Shown here: positions 1 through 12,345 of the stretch, one piece after another
Numbering within the stretch: position 1 is the first letter of the stretch
Layout: the number at the start of each line of letters is the position of its first letter
DNA from: Xenia sp. Carnegie-2017
Lineage: Eukaryota; Cnidaria; Anthozoa; Malacalcyonacea; Xeniidae
Assembly: GCF_021976095.1 (NCBI RefSeq)
Contig: NW_025813481.1
Location: 2,432,001 to 2,496,000, forward strand
Length of the DNA stretch: 64,000 nt
Direction of reading: 5' to 3'
Made by a program: the position numbers and the translations under genes
The notes under the pieces: generated by a model
The model's database searches: none
Told to the model about the DNA's origin: nothing
What the model saw: only the letters and a program-made list of their open reading frames with translations

Positions 1-581
1 CAGGCCTTATTGTCTCATGTCTGTGTTGTCGGAGAGGGTGCATAACCTCTAAAACTCATAAACTCTGGTGCATAACCTTTTAGTGTCCTCTAAAAACTGT
101 TGAAGTTGTTGGCTGCATGTGCATGCCTGTTTCTGTAGATATTATCTTATAATTTCAATGATATAACAACTCAAAGATACAATTTTGTAATCTAATCGTC
201 CTACACGGTTGAAACTTCTTGGGAAGGGGGAGGGGGTATGGCAAGGGAGTGACATCCGTCGTTCGTCTAGTCGGGCAACTTTTTGAAATTGAGATAAAAA
301 TACAATGTGATGTACTGCAAGTTAGAAAACATAAGGCAATATTATAAAGATAATTGTTCCATAACTTTAAAAAGTACATTACATAGGGTTTCGTACTAGT
401 ACATATTGAATCTTATTTAAAAGAAATTTTGAGATAAAGTAATACAAAATATTTGGCACTTCCATGACGTGTCAACGTGATATGTGGAAAGAAGTGAGAG
501 AAACTGTTCTTTTCAACGAAAGCAGCTAATAGATCCATTTTATCGTTAAACCGCAACGTTAAGTTCATTTATCCAATATAT

Positions 582-710
582 CTTAGAGGCAAATTCATTG
601 GCAAAATTATATTCTTTAGAAATTCAAAACCAATAGTTTTTCTGAATGTAATTTGAATATCAAATTGAGGAGCTATAATTTATTTTGAGGTACACTGGAT
701 CCGCCACTGT
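582..710. repeat. Dispersed repeat, copy 1 (inverted match at 37377-37506)
   Basis: The reverse complement of this segment matches 37377-37506 over about 130 bp with scattered differences. Shared stretches include the blocks around GAGGAGCTATAATTTATTTT and AACCAATAG, and both copies end next to a GCCACTG-like motif. It behaves like a short non-autonomous element with no coding capacity. I could not define terminal repeats. Confidence 0.6.
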
Positions 711-2405
711 TTCCAGTTATTTGTCCAAGCCAAGTGTGAAGATTTGCTTGCAAAACTGACGTTGATTTAGTGACATTTGTGGTAGATAAAATTTCTGATT
801 ACTACATTGAATGCAGCACTAACTAATTTAATGATTCTTTTAACGGTAAAATCCTGTGTGCTCTTACGTTTTCGCCTCAAAACCATTGGCTGTTGTTGCC
901 TTAGCTTTTTTCCTGAGCAATATGCATCAGCGTTTCTCAACCACAAAACACACTGTTTCCTTAGAGTGCCGTAAATAAGTTACAAGTATGTTCAATACGG
1001 TTCAGAAAGAATTTACTGCATTTAGTTGACTCAATTTTGTATTTTTTGTTCATTAACGCGTACATACACGTTTTATTGCGATTAGTCCAGGAATCGTAAT
1101 AAGCCGTTAGAAAATGAGCATCGCAAAAAAACGCAGAAAACTGAAAAGTAAGTTGAATTAGCACTTTTTCAGCAGTTTTTAAAAATTGTAGAATGTCACG
1201 ACTCATTAATTGTCCAAAGGAAACAATTGATCCAAACATGATATAAGATTGCACCAGAAATTTCAATGTTTTGTAAAAAAACGTTACTATGTCCATAAAG
1301 TATGACACCAATCTCCCAACATATTCACCAGAAAGTAACATAGATTACTACCAATTGGCTAGGAACTTTCTCCAATTACAGCAGTCCTTTAAACGTAATA
1401 TGAAAACATTAAAACAACAAGATTTTCAATGGACAGTTCTATAGAGATTTCCTATTAGACATAAGACATACATGTAGATTTCCATGTTCTTCTATCATTA
1501 ACGTCATAAACTATTTTCTAATTATATTATATGATAATAATATTGCCTCTTAAGTAGTTCGGCAAAGCATTCAAGAGTCTATTGAATCCATTTAATTATC
1601 ATATGTTTGATTTGCTTATTTTACAACGAGTTGTAACAAACAAAAAATGGTCTGGACGAACCAGAGCCAAACGTGCAACGAATTGTGCTATTCTTTGTGT
1701 CGAACGTTTATCGTCTAATGCATCTGAATGTTTTAGATGTTCTACTAATATCGTTGAGTGTTTGATGGAGCACTCTTCCAGTATTCTCCCAATCACCATG
1801 AAAAGGTAACAGAATTCAACAGAAAAACTTGAGATTCTACAGCAACAAGTGCTCACTGACATCTCACCCAAACTAGAGCAACGTATCCCTTTCAAAACAA
1901 GTGTGGATAAATCCATAATTTCTTTGGGACCTATCATTCGGGGGGTGAAACAGTTCTGGGAAAAGTTGTCATTTAAAATAAGTTTTACTGCATGGCCTGA
2001 ATGAAGAAGTGAATGTGCCCAGGTTGCGTTAAAATTGGGATAATATTCTTATATGCCTCGAACATTAATATCAGCTATTTGTATTTTGCAGTAGTTTGCG
2101 TTTGTGATCAATCAAGGAGACTAAGAACAATCAATAACGTGATAAAATTTGATGGAAAAACAGAAAAAGTTTGTTGTTGTCCTTTAAACGAGCATAATGG
2201 TTTGCTAGCTGTTTCTAGTATATGGGTTCGATTCCTGTAGTGCTCATTTTAAAAGGTTACAGCAATGCGCAAAAAATTGTTTATGTATACACTATATATA
2301 TAGTATAACGTATAGTATAAAGATATCAGTTCACATCAAAGGACGTCTTTATTTTACATAAAATTTTCACTTTAGGCATAATTAGAAGTTTTATGAATTA
2401 TATAA

Positions 2406-2471
2406 GAGAAAATTTGATGAAATGCTTCAAAGAAATTTGAGAAAATTTGATGAAATGCTTCAAAGAAATTT
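2406..2471. repeat. 33-bp tandem duplication (two copies)
   Basis: A unit beginning GAGAAAATTTGATGAAATGC is repeated twice head to tail with no spacer and nearly no differences. It is too short to be a transposon and is probably a replication-slippage product. Confidence 0.75.
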
Positions 2472-2675
2472 GAATTTAGTGTTCAGGCATTGGACATCAG
2501 TTCTATATGAATAAGTATATATATTGAAATTAGATCTACAGATGGTAATGGAATTCGACTTTGGAATTCGACTTGTTACAATGTTCTTTGCCAAGCTGTG
2601 AACAACCAAACAGAAATTGAGCTTCCTTTATGTCAAATATCACTTAAGCTTTGATGACGACTGACGAGGTCACAA

Positions 2676-5600
2676 CTAGTCTATAACAAGGTCGTAGCTG
2701 CTTGTAGCTGAGGGATTCATTTTCTCAGCAACGTGTGTCAACTCATCACAAGCATCATTTAGTGTTCCAGTGCTACTTGTGGCAGGTCTGTTAGCTGTTG
2801 AAAGACTTTCAGTCGACAAACGGACGCGTTTTGGTTGTGATGCCTGCTCGGTCCCATCATCTTCATTTCTACTTATAAGTTGACCGAAGGAGTTAAAACT
2901 CATAGCCATTCCAAACTGTGAAGAGACAGAAGATTTCATACATTTTAAAAGATTATTCCGGCAACTGGAAAAGGCAACATCACTTAGACTCCATTAAAAA
3001 TAAAGAATAAAACACTCACTTACCTGCTTGCGATGAGTATTTATGATACGTTGGTTTAATTTCTCATTACTAAAATGAGTTGCCAATCGCTCCATGAAGA
3101 CGGAATTGTGAGCTGTCAAAGATGTTGTGAAGTAATTATCACGGTTTCGTCTGTTGTTGAGTTGTTCAGCAGTTTCTGAATTGATCTTCCCGGCAAGTTG
3201 GTTAACGCAAGACACTCTTCGCAAGCAATCGGCTGGGTTCGTGGAATTTTTCTCGTGAAATTGATCAAACAGGCAGTAATGATCAGAAGATCTAGTTGAG
3301 GGATTACACAGAAGCTGCTCACCATCCGACCTTTGTACGACAGTTGACAAGTCGCATCTTTCTCCGTTTGGAAACCAAGGCCAGTCTATCTCTAGCTCAC
3401 CACTATTAGCTCGTCTGATATTTTCCAGGCTATATTCAGCAACACGACCTTGGAATGGATGAAAAACGTCGTATCCTCTGTTCCTTGCATGAGCTACAAT
3501 CATGTTTGCCATATCCAATATGGTAACATTCGGAACAGCAGCGAGATTCATAAGCATGTCCACATGATCTCGTGGTCCTTCTTGTCGCAATAGCCATTTC
3601 AGACCATAGCATACTCCATGTGGACACGTCATTCCCAACCAACCGCCTGTGCCAAAATAAAATTATTTATCCATTTGAAATTATAATAATGAATTTGCTA
3701 AGTTTGCTGTCTTCTCACACAATGTGCACTCAATATATCAACAAATTTAACACATAAAAGTACAAAACTATGATGTTTTTGTTATATCTAACTCACATAC
3801 GTCATCAGACAGGAATTGAACCTGAACCTTTTGCCCGAAAAGGAAACCATTTGATGAATTTTTGTAAGCTAACACACCAATATCCACAAAAGATTAATGT
3901 ATAAAACGTATGTAGGTAGGAATAAAGGTAAGAAGCACAATACATAATGCTTTACGAAAATCGTCGTCTTTGTGAAACAATTTCAAGTTAACCTTACCTG
4001 AACCACCCACATCTTTGAGAAAAGTTTAAGAAACGTTTCTTCGATATTCAAAACAGATTTTATACGGTTAATTATATCAAGTTTCGACCCCTTGTCGCTC
4101 ACATTTAAACTTCTGGCCATTTCTCTTATAACAGGTACCTAAAAGTACACAGAGAATGACTTTTATGTAAACCAACTCATCCCAAAAGTTTCTACACAGC
4201 CTAATAATTAATAGCAATACGCACTTTTCCTTCACAGAACAAATCCATGAGCTTTTCAATTGAACATTCATCAGATGTAGCCCCAGCTGATGTTAGGTTT
4301 TGTTTATGATACGCTTTCATGTATTCGGTATTAAAAAGTTTCCTTCCTCTTCTGCATTTTGGGCCAATATATGGGGCCCAAAACTTATATGAAGGCTTGA
4401 TTTCTAAAGGGTTTTTTCATTACCTACAAACAATTGAAAAACTACAAGCATTATCATAATTCAAACACACCAGATGGTGTATACGCTACGTGCACATCAA
4501 ACAAATCAATCATAAGGATTTGTAAACAAAAATAAACCAAAAAATAAATTATGTAAGAAAAAACGTTAAACTTTCACGTGCAGTGAGTACATAAACATTG
4601 TAGCACGTACGTACCTCTCAATACTCCTCTGTATAAGATCCCACAGTTCACTTGTTGCCAGTACTTTTCAGCGTCCACTTCATCTGCAGGAGCATCGGAT
4701 TCGGGGTCTGGCAACTGAAGTTCACTAACTACAATGCAAATGAATACAAGTTAACAAAATCAAAATTCAAGTCAACAAACCTAAAAAAATGACAATGTAA
4801 AAGTATGTAACAAAAACCACTCATAAAAAAAGTTTGCCAAATTATCAGTCAAATTTACCCGCTAGTTCAAAGATTCCTTTCTTGTCTACATCTAGAGTTA
4901 ACAGGGGAGGAAAGTGTCCACACAAAACACAAGAAAACCCATAGTCATGATCTGAGAGAGCTTCAAAGTGAAGATACGCGTTCATCATTTGACCACGTGG
5001 TAACTGAAATGGTCGCAACTGCAGCCAGTTTTCAATTGCCTCAACAGTGCGACTGACAGCGTTGTGAACCTATATTTTTCATACAATACATGCTCATTTA
5101 TAGCATGCATACCTGGTTATTAATATCCCTTCCTTGTTTTTCTTAACTATCAACATGCAAAAATTGGGGAGTGGGGTGGTACAATATGGATGATGCACAG
5201 TTTGGTTAAGGCCATCACCCAGTTAAAAAAATTTACATCAAGAGAAAAAGAGAGGAAGGAATAGTGACAAGTGGTTCTTAAATGCTTTAAAAATAACATA
5301 CCTGAAGATGTTTTCTGATCATATCACATATTCCCAAACTTAAAAGCCAGTTGTCATTAAAATTGTGAACACCAGCTGAATACTCCTGGTATCTGTACGG
5401 TATCTTGCACTCGACACAAAACTTTGCAAACAGCGAAATTCCTGGAAGAACAAAGAAAAAGATACACACACATATATGTATACATTGTATAATACGCTTT
5501 CTGCTCATGCATAGTTTGAGCATTTTCCACAGACTACGTAGAGAGTCCATATGACACGTTCAACGCTTTCGCCCTATGCAAAGCTCACCGTTATAGGTTT

Positions 5601-8108
5601 GAGCACTCTGGTAACTATACAAAACAATCCATAAAATGTGTAACTGTACATTTTGGGTTTATCTTCAACTCAATGTCTTATCTAAAGTTCGAGATTTAAA
5701 TCGATGATATATACACGCTGTTTCATATTAATGACAAACCTTCAATAATCCCTTTCATAGTTACCAACTTTGCATTTCTTGTTACACAGTGTGGCTCAGT
5801 TAGTGGTGATTTACAATAAAACAGATGGTTTCTACAGGAAGGTAACTAGGAGACAAGACAATGTCAATACAAACAATAAATCTTTTTGCTGTTTTAGTTA
5901 ATGGAAAGAATGTCATTTTCAATAAGGAACTAAACCGTTGGAGAATATTTTCGTTGGAGTGAAGACAATGCAATAATAAAAGGTTGCTTTGTTCGATTTA
6001 AATAAACAGTTACCTTTTAGCAAATTGTTCCTTTTCCACAGTTAATGTCAAAGGAAGGTGTGAAGGGATTTTCTTTTCAGCAAACAGGTATTCAACAAAC
6101 TTTGCAGCCACATCTCCAGAAGGAGGATAAAAAGCTGCCAGATAGGGAAATTTGATTTTGATTTTCAAGTAGAACGTCTTCAACAGCATTATCTTCTGGT
6201 TCTGGTAAACTTAAATCTTCACCAATTTCATCATCAATTGGTGGGTGGTGCCAACAACAGAGGGATGCCACTGTCCAATTGCCCACTTAACAATGCATTT
6301 ATGCATGCAGGAACGACGAGATGGGCAGCATTTGCAATGAAATGATGAAGTTTCATTGTCATATGATACAATTACTCGCTTGCAAAATGACCAGTAATGA
6401 TCCCGTTTAACATTTGCAAACACAGAAAAATGAAAGAAACGATTGGAGGAATCAGGTGTGACAGGCATCTGAACAACAAGTGGGGTATTCTTGTCATTAG
6501 CTTGTTTCTGCCACTGCAGACATTCAGACCTCCGTTCAAATTTCAACCATTTCAAAGTGTTCACTATATAATCAAGAGAATCTTCTCTTAAATGATCAAC
6601 AACAGTTGACGTCCCAATAAAATATGTAGACTGCACATGATCACAAAGAAAATTTGCTTGACCACTTCTTGAAGCAGTTAAGTTGACGACATGTATCAAC
6701 ACTACATGCAATAGAAGGAGAGTTTGTGGTTTTAAATTGACAATGAATGGGATGATCTGTTCCACTAAGTTGTTTCCTCACAAGATAAACCCCATTTGTC
6801 GAGTCAACACATATTCCATTCAAGTACCTCATTGAAGATATTTTCTTTCTTTTATCAGCAGCATGTTTGGTCTTTATGTGGCTTGAAAGGGAATTTGGAT
6901 GAAATTCTCGCAGTCCGGGACATTTAACTCTGGGTGGTTGTTGTCGCATTGAACGAGACTGAGCAGGCATGTAAGAAAACTCCTGATATTGTTGAACCTC
7001 AGACATTTCTATGTTTGTGCTGCTTTGTTGGTGTGTTTCCTCAGATAGCCGCATATGTAGAATTGCTCTTGTTGTTGCTGTGTTTGCAGCTGTGTGAGAT
7101 GCTGAGTGGTCACTTGGTGCTCCAGCTGATGCTGCTGAACTTGAGGGAACTGAGTTTGATGCATTTGCTGCTCAAATGGTAGGTTTTGAGGTACTTGCTG
7201 TTGGGCTACTTTATGTGGAGAAAGTTGACTTTGAGAACATTGTTGTTGTTTCCAACCAAACTCTACAACAGAAAGCTGTAAATCATGTGCACTTCTTATA
7301 TGTCGAATTGCTTCATTGCGACGCTTGAATCCAGAATTACATCCAAAACAGTGATAGTGCGAAACATCTTTGAAATGCTTGACATCTGAGCCATGTCGTT
7401 TGGATGCAAAAGTACATGACAGCTTACACCTCAGAATGTCAAAACCTTACATAAAAAAACCAGAAATAGTAAAGAAAGAATATGGAAATGATAGGATATT
7501 ATGGATATATAGTGAGACGAATACAATATTAACTAGATGAGCATACAATCAAATGATATTCAATAAATATAAGATAGGTTAATAATGCTTTTCTATTTTA
7601 GGGAAATAGCACAGCACAAAGTTAGTTTCTGTTAAAAGCATGTGGTTTTCATTTATAATTGAGAGTACCTATCTTCAGCTGTGATGATGCAGTTTAGAAA
7701 ACTAAATATTTTATAAGTTTAAACCCAATTTCTCAAATTATTTATTAAAATTACCTAAATTCTTCATGATTTAATCAATACTTGTGATTTAATCCAAAGT
7801 TCTTTGTGCGTTTCGCTCATTGACGTGGGTTATGTATTAAACCTACGCAGAAATAAGCACATTTTACCTTCAAATTCATGAATCCTGTTTTCCCAGTGGA
7901 CGCTTTTAAAGTGTTCTTTTACTCTTGATGGAATTTCTTTTGAAAATTTTTCAGGAGGACACAAAGGACAATGATACATCTCTCCATTGCATTTTTCAGC
8001 GCCACAGTCATTTCGACCACAACGTACAATAAGAGGACTACAAGTTTCATTATCACAGTACACAGATGGATGTCGCTCAGAAATCGAATGACTCCCTCGA
8101 GCAGCCAT
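2676..8108 (-). pseudogene. KDZ / HMGXB3-like SWIM zinc-finger gene, ten exons, frameshifted
   Basis: Exons (plus coordinates, read right to left): 8108-7868, 7445-6014, 5845-5740, 5441-5302, 5069-4859, 4728-4615, 4423-4225, 4138-3998, 3646-3024, 2915-2676. Nearly all junctions are GT-AG and keep phase. Exon 1 starts MAARGS and holds a Cys/His zinc-finger-like block. Exon 2 holds further Cys2His2-type fingers, a Gln-rich tract near 7060-7250, and a SWIM finger (CKCCPSRRSCMHKC) near 6300. The remaining exons carry the conserved body seen in HMGXB3-like proteins and Kyakuja-Dileera-Zisupton transposases, including YLHFEAL, an APYIGPKCR-like block, GGWLGMTCPHGVCYGLKWLL and the following VTILDMAN block. 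Reading-frame breaks are visible near 7060, 6670, 6190 and 5795, and exon 4423-4225 has stops at its 5' edge. It is therefore probably a decayed domesticated or transposon copy. The KDZ/HMGXB3 assignment is from recalled motifs, not a search. Confidence 0.65.
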
Positions 8109-8586
8109 TTTGACTTTTTGTTGTTGCTAACGTCGTGTATTTGCTCTTTATCGTCATGTATTTGCGCTTTAGCGTCGTGTATTTGCTCTTATGGATTGTG
8201 CAATATATATCCATATATGGAATACGTACTACAAGTCCTTACCCAGATTCTCGCCCTCACACCTCAGTTGAAAAGAGGAATTTGGTTAGAAATGGGAGAC
8301 CATCTGGGACATTTTTTAAAGAATGAAAATGCTCAATTCTCATCTTATCCCGGTCTTTTTCCAACCCTTTAAAACCATTTCACAATTTTTCCAGAAAAGT
8401 TTAACCTTTATCGAGCACATTTTTAAGCGCAGTTTATTTGGTTTAGTGATTATTGCTGATCTGCTTCAGAGGAGACAAATGGTTGTATCAAGTGCAATAA
8501 CTAATTATTAAAAACATACATTTTCAAAGATTTGTTTTTGGTTTGCTTAAAGCGGCATTAGAGAGTGAAAAATGAGCCATGCAGAC

Positions 8587-10444
8587 TCATTTGTATGAAA
8601 AATTTAGTCTGCGAGGTTTTTTAATATACTTATCCAGGATGGCTGGATGTAATTGCTTTTGATCGTCTTTTGCTTTTAAAATATCTTTATGAATTGAAAT
8701 TCTGCATAATGAGTCAAGGCGTTCATCCCCCATTGAATTCCTTAAAAAAGTTTTCACCCTATTTAAACATGAAAACGATCTTTCAGCTGAAGCACTAGAA
8801 ATGGCAATAACAGCGTTAAGTTTCAATAATTTAACAAATTCGGTATACACTGGTGAATACCAATGTGATAAATGTATTTCAATAATTCCATGGAGTTATC
8901 TTTTAAAAATCTTTATCTTGGTACACAAAAAGTTGACTTCGAAGCCTAGGTATATTAAAGAGAGGACCATATTTTGCTGATAGTTATTGAATTTTTCATT
9001 AGGAATAGCTGTTTTCCACTGCACAAAAAGTTTAGGATTGACTAAGTCAAGAAATGAAAAGCTCTCTGCATCCGTGAATCTTTCCTTAAGCATATTTGTT
9101 ACACAATCAATGACTTCGTAATAGAGCTGTTTAAAATTTATATTTATCTCAGATTTTCGAGATGGAGGACCAGTTTTACTTTCAGTTGCAGAATAACAAA
9201 TTTCAAAAGCTGTTTCATTGCGGAGGGAAATTAGAAAATTACCAAATTCTTCAATTTTTCTCATGCCAAATGCATAATCAGTAGACCTATTTTGTAGAAT
9301 ATCATATAAAATGGCTGATCTCTCCAAGATTTGGTAGTAAAGTAGTAAAAGGAAACAAAAAAGAAATGATTCAAGGTAGTGGAGGAGGCCATCAGTACGT
9401 GTACTTGTTTCATCAGTCCATTTCCAAGGATTTTCACTTATCTCTTTAAAGGCTTTCACTAGTGTATCATAATTATTAAAAATAGCAGACACAGCTCGAG
9501 ATTTGAAATACCACCTAGTTTCCCCTGGAGCAGATATATCAACCCCATGAGATTTCAAATGGGATTTTCTTTCAGGACTGGAATTTGTAAAGGTGGAAAA
9601 TGCAGAAACATTAGCAAAAAATATTTTCACCTCCTTAATTTTCAAAGCAGATTGACATAAAACCAAATTAAGCCTATGTGCTGCACAATGAAAAAATAAG
9701 CATAGGGTACACCTGTCTTAAAATTGCCTGTAAACCATTTAGATGACCACTCATCACAGATGCCCCATCATAAGTCTGCATCACTAATTTAGGTATTACA
9801 GCCTCTCCATATCTCTAAGATGCCTTTAACTATATCACTAATACCTTGTGCACTTCGGGTACTAACATTTCTAAATTTTAAAAATCTTTCCACAATTTCA
9901 CTCCCTTCATTTAGTCGAATAATGGCACTGAGTTGTGCTTTTGCTGTAACATCAGTTGTTTCATCAACTTGAATGCTAAAAAACTGACACTCTTTCATTT
10001 CATCATCGATCTCATCCTGAATGACTGAGTCAATACACTCAATTAAATCATTTTGGACATCAGCTGAAACCCCAGTAAAACTCCACCTTCATCCACTCTC
10101 TGTACCTTGCAGTCTACCTTGCAAACGACGGTCAAAAACAGAATCCAATTTTCCAAAGCATTTTAGTAATTCTCTATAATTACCCTGGTTAAGACTAGCC
10201 CTCCTCTCATCATGTCCTCTAAATGCTAATTCCTGTTTGGCAAGATATAAAACTGCCTCCCAATATTTTTAGCATCTCTGTTTTGCCTTACCTCCTCATT
10301 GTGCCTCTCTACTGCTTCTCGCCGAGCTCTCGAAAACAAAACATCAACACTCTCCCTCGAATCAAATAACTTCCACTGTCTGTATGCCTCCATGTGAGAT
10401 TTTATTTTCTCGTGTTTTATGCTGTCACCACTAAAACTATGCAT
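8587..10444 (-). pseudogene. hAT transposase (ZMYM1-like) body and C-terminus, decayed
   Basis: This is the downstream part of a hAT-superfamily transposase whose N-terminus lies at 15100-15439, beyond a Penelope-like insertion. Read leftward it shows a HEKIKSHMEA block (about 10400) and an FTGVSADVQNDLIEC block. Next come the SIQVDETTDVTAK motif (about 9960), an LVMQTYDGASVMSGHL motif (about 9750) and an ETRWYFKSRA motif (about 9520). The hAT dimerisation motif SASAERSFSCLNRVKT lies at about 8790. Frameshifts or stops at about 10250, 10090, 9800 and 9690 break the frame, so no full transposase can be made. Family knowledge: the C-terminal SAERxFS region mediates dimerisation and the DET region is part of the RNase H-like fold. 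Confidence 0.85.
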
Positions 10445-10659
10445 TTGAGAAAAACGACGATTTTTTTGAAAGCAAACATGTTTCGACATTATCAGAATGC
10501 CATCTTCAGTGCAGAATGGTTAGTGTTAAGTAATATGATACGTAATATGATATGAATAAATTAATTACAGTATTATTATGATTTAGTTACAAAATTATTT
10601 AAAATTGAAAAGAAAAAATAAGTATTAAGAACTTATAACAAAAAATATTATAAAGTAAA

Positions 10660-11302
10660 TATAGTGTTGTAGTGAACTGGATATTTAAATCAGGATTAGT
10701 TTTATTATGTGTAGAGCTTCCTGATTTTGAGTGAGAAAGTGGATTGATCAGTGTCGATGATTTTAAAACAGGAAGGTGAGAATTTACATGAAGGAGAGGT
10801 TGAAGATGTTTGTAGATAGTGGAGTTTGTCTTGTGAGCCCAGGTAGATAATGGCGAAAGCCAATTAATATCAGGAATTATATCCATAGATTTGGAAATGA
10901 AGGAATCAATAGGAAATGAAGGAAAAAGTCAGTGCAGTTTTAATGATTGTGACGTGAGTATACCAATGTAAAAATAACGTTTATTGTCAGGTTGTTGTAT
11001 ATCGTTAGTGTTAGTTGTGGAGTTAGATGAGTCAGTGTTAGTAGTGCTGTATAGTGTTGTTGATGAAATGAAAGGAAAAGAATTACGTTGGAGTGAATAT
11101 TAGTTTCTTTAAATCACGTTGAAAGCCGATGTCTGTGTTGTTAAGTTTCCGTGCTCTGTCGGTCAGTGTTCGTATCAGTCCAATTTTGTAATTTAATGGT
11201 GTGAAACTAAAAAAGTTAGTCAGTAGTCCTGTATATGTTGGTTTGTGGTACGTAGAGGTCATACAGTTTTCATGTGATTTAGTTAGTAAGATGTCAAGAA
11301 AG
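10660..11302 (-). pseudogene. Inverted 3' fragment of the Penelope-like ORF
   Basis: Read on the minus strand this is the end of the reverse transcriptase region (FLDILLTKSHENC, then STYHKPTYTGLL) and the region running into GIY-YIG. Part of the GIY-YIG domain itself is missing. It preserves the reading frame where the longer forward copy at about 14035-14060 has a small insertion and a stop, so it is the better template for the ancestral protein here. The flip junction lies near 11300, beside GGCACCCTTGG of the truncated forward copy. Confidence 0.8.
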
Positions 11303-12150
11303 GCACCCTTGGCACCCATTCTAGCCAACATTTTCATGGGTTTTCACGAGCGAAACTGGTTAAATAACTACAGCAACAACAAACCTTTATTTTACCGCAG
11401 ATACGTTGACGACATTTTTTGTATTTTTCATAACAAAGACGAAGCATTACTCTTTTACGAATACATCAACAAACAACATCAAAGCATAAACTTTACATAC
11501 GAAACCGAACAAGACAATCAGTTACCCTTTCTTGATTTAAAGAAACTAATATTCACTCTCCAACGTAATTCTTTTCCTTTTCATTTCATCAACAACATTA
11601 TACAGCACTATTTGGACAACAAGAAAAGCACTGACTCATCTAACTCCACAACTAACACTAACGATATACAACAACCTGACAATAAACGTTATTTCAAACT
11701 ACCTTACATAGGTGATTACTCACGACACACACAACGCAAACTCACACAAATCATTAAACGCTACTGCACTGACATTGACGTTAAACTTATTTTCACACCT
11801 TTTAAAATAAAATCTTTATTTTCGTTTAAAGACCCACTTCCCGAACTTTCCAAATCTATGGTAGTTTATCAATTTTCATGTGCGGGATGTAATTCCCGCT
11901 ATATTGGTGAAACTTCTCGCCAATTATCTACCAGGATAAAGGAACATACTCACACAGACAAAACTCCACTATCTACAAACATCTTCAAGCCTCTCCTTCA
12001 TGTAAAACAAATTCTCACCTTCCTGTTTTAAAATCATCGACACTGATCAATCCACTTTCTCACTCAAAATCAAGGAAGCTCTACACATTAATAAAACTAA
12101 TCCCGATTTAAATATCCAAGTTCACCACTACAACACTATATTTACTTTAT
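11303..12150 (+). pseudogene. 5'-truncated Penelope-like copy: RT C-terminus plus GIY-YIG
   Basis: It begins in the RT core at SPLAPILANIFMGFHERNW and includes the RYVDDIFCIF catalytic block. It then jumps from QLPFLD directly to LKKLIFTLQRN because about 190 bp present in the longer copy are deleted. It ends with the GIY-YIG domain (CAGCNSRYIGETSRQL, then TRIKEHTHTDK), which frameshifts before the terminus. It is nearly identical to 13800-14840, implying recent duplication during insertion. Confidence 0.85.
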
Positions 12151-12304
12151 AATAATATTTTTTGTTATAAGTTCTTAATACTTATTTTTCTTTTCCTTTT
12201 TTGTAAATATTTTATAATTTTGTAACTAAATCATAATGCTATACATTGTAATTAATTTATTCATATCATATTACGTATCATATTACTTAACACTAACCAT
12301 TCTG

Positions 12305-12345
12305 CACTGAAGATGGCATTCTGATAATGTCGAAACATGTTTGCT
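12305..12345 (+). other. Hammerhead-ribozyme-like motif in Penelope pseudo-LTR (candidate)
   Basis: CTGATAA at 12321-12327 is followed four bases later by GAAAC and a short self-complementary CATG. This is the order of the hammerhead core. The same motif recurs at 15013 and, inverted, near 10474-10505. Family knowledge: Penelope-like elements often carry hammerheads in their terminal repeats. Against it, the position normally occupied by catalytic G8 is A here and stem II would be minimal. It may be a decayed or non-functional version. Confidence 0.35.

Larger units (their letters stand above)
1..2675. other. Non-coding stretch, no gene recognised
   Basis: Only short low-complexity open frames are present, such as a minus-strand one at 961-1341 and another at 1599-1937. 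Neither resembles a family I know or has convincing splice context. The stretch holds one copy of a dispersed repeat (582-710) and a small tandem duplication near 2406-2470. AT-rich spacer is the best description. Confidence 0.6.

Noticed and set aside
1599-1937. 112-residue minus-strand frame
   Set aside because: No motif, no splice context, and an overlapping plus frame of similar quality; looks like chance.
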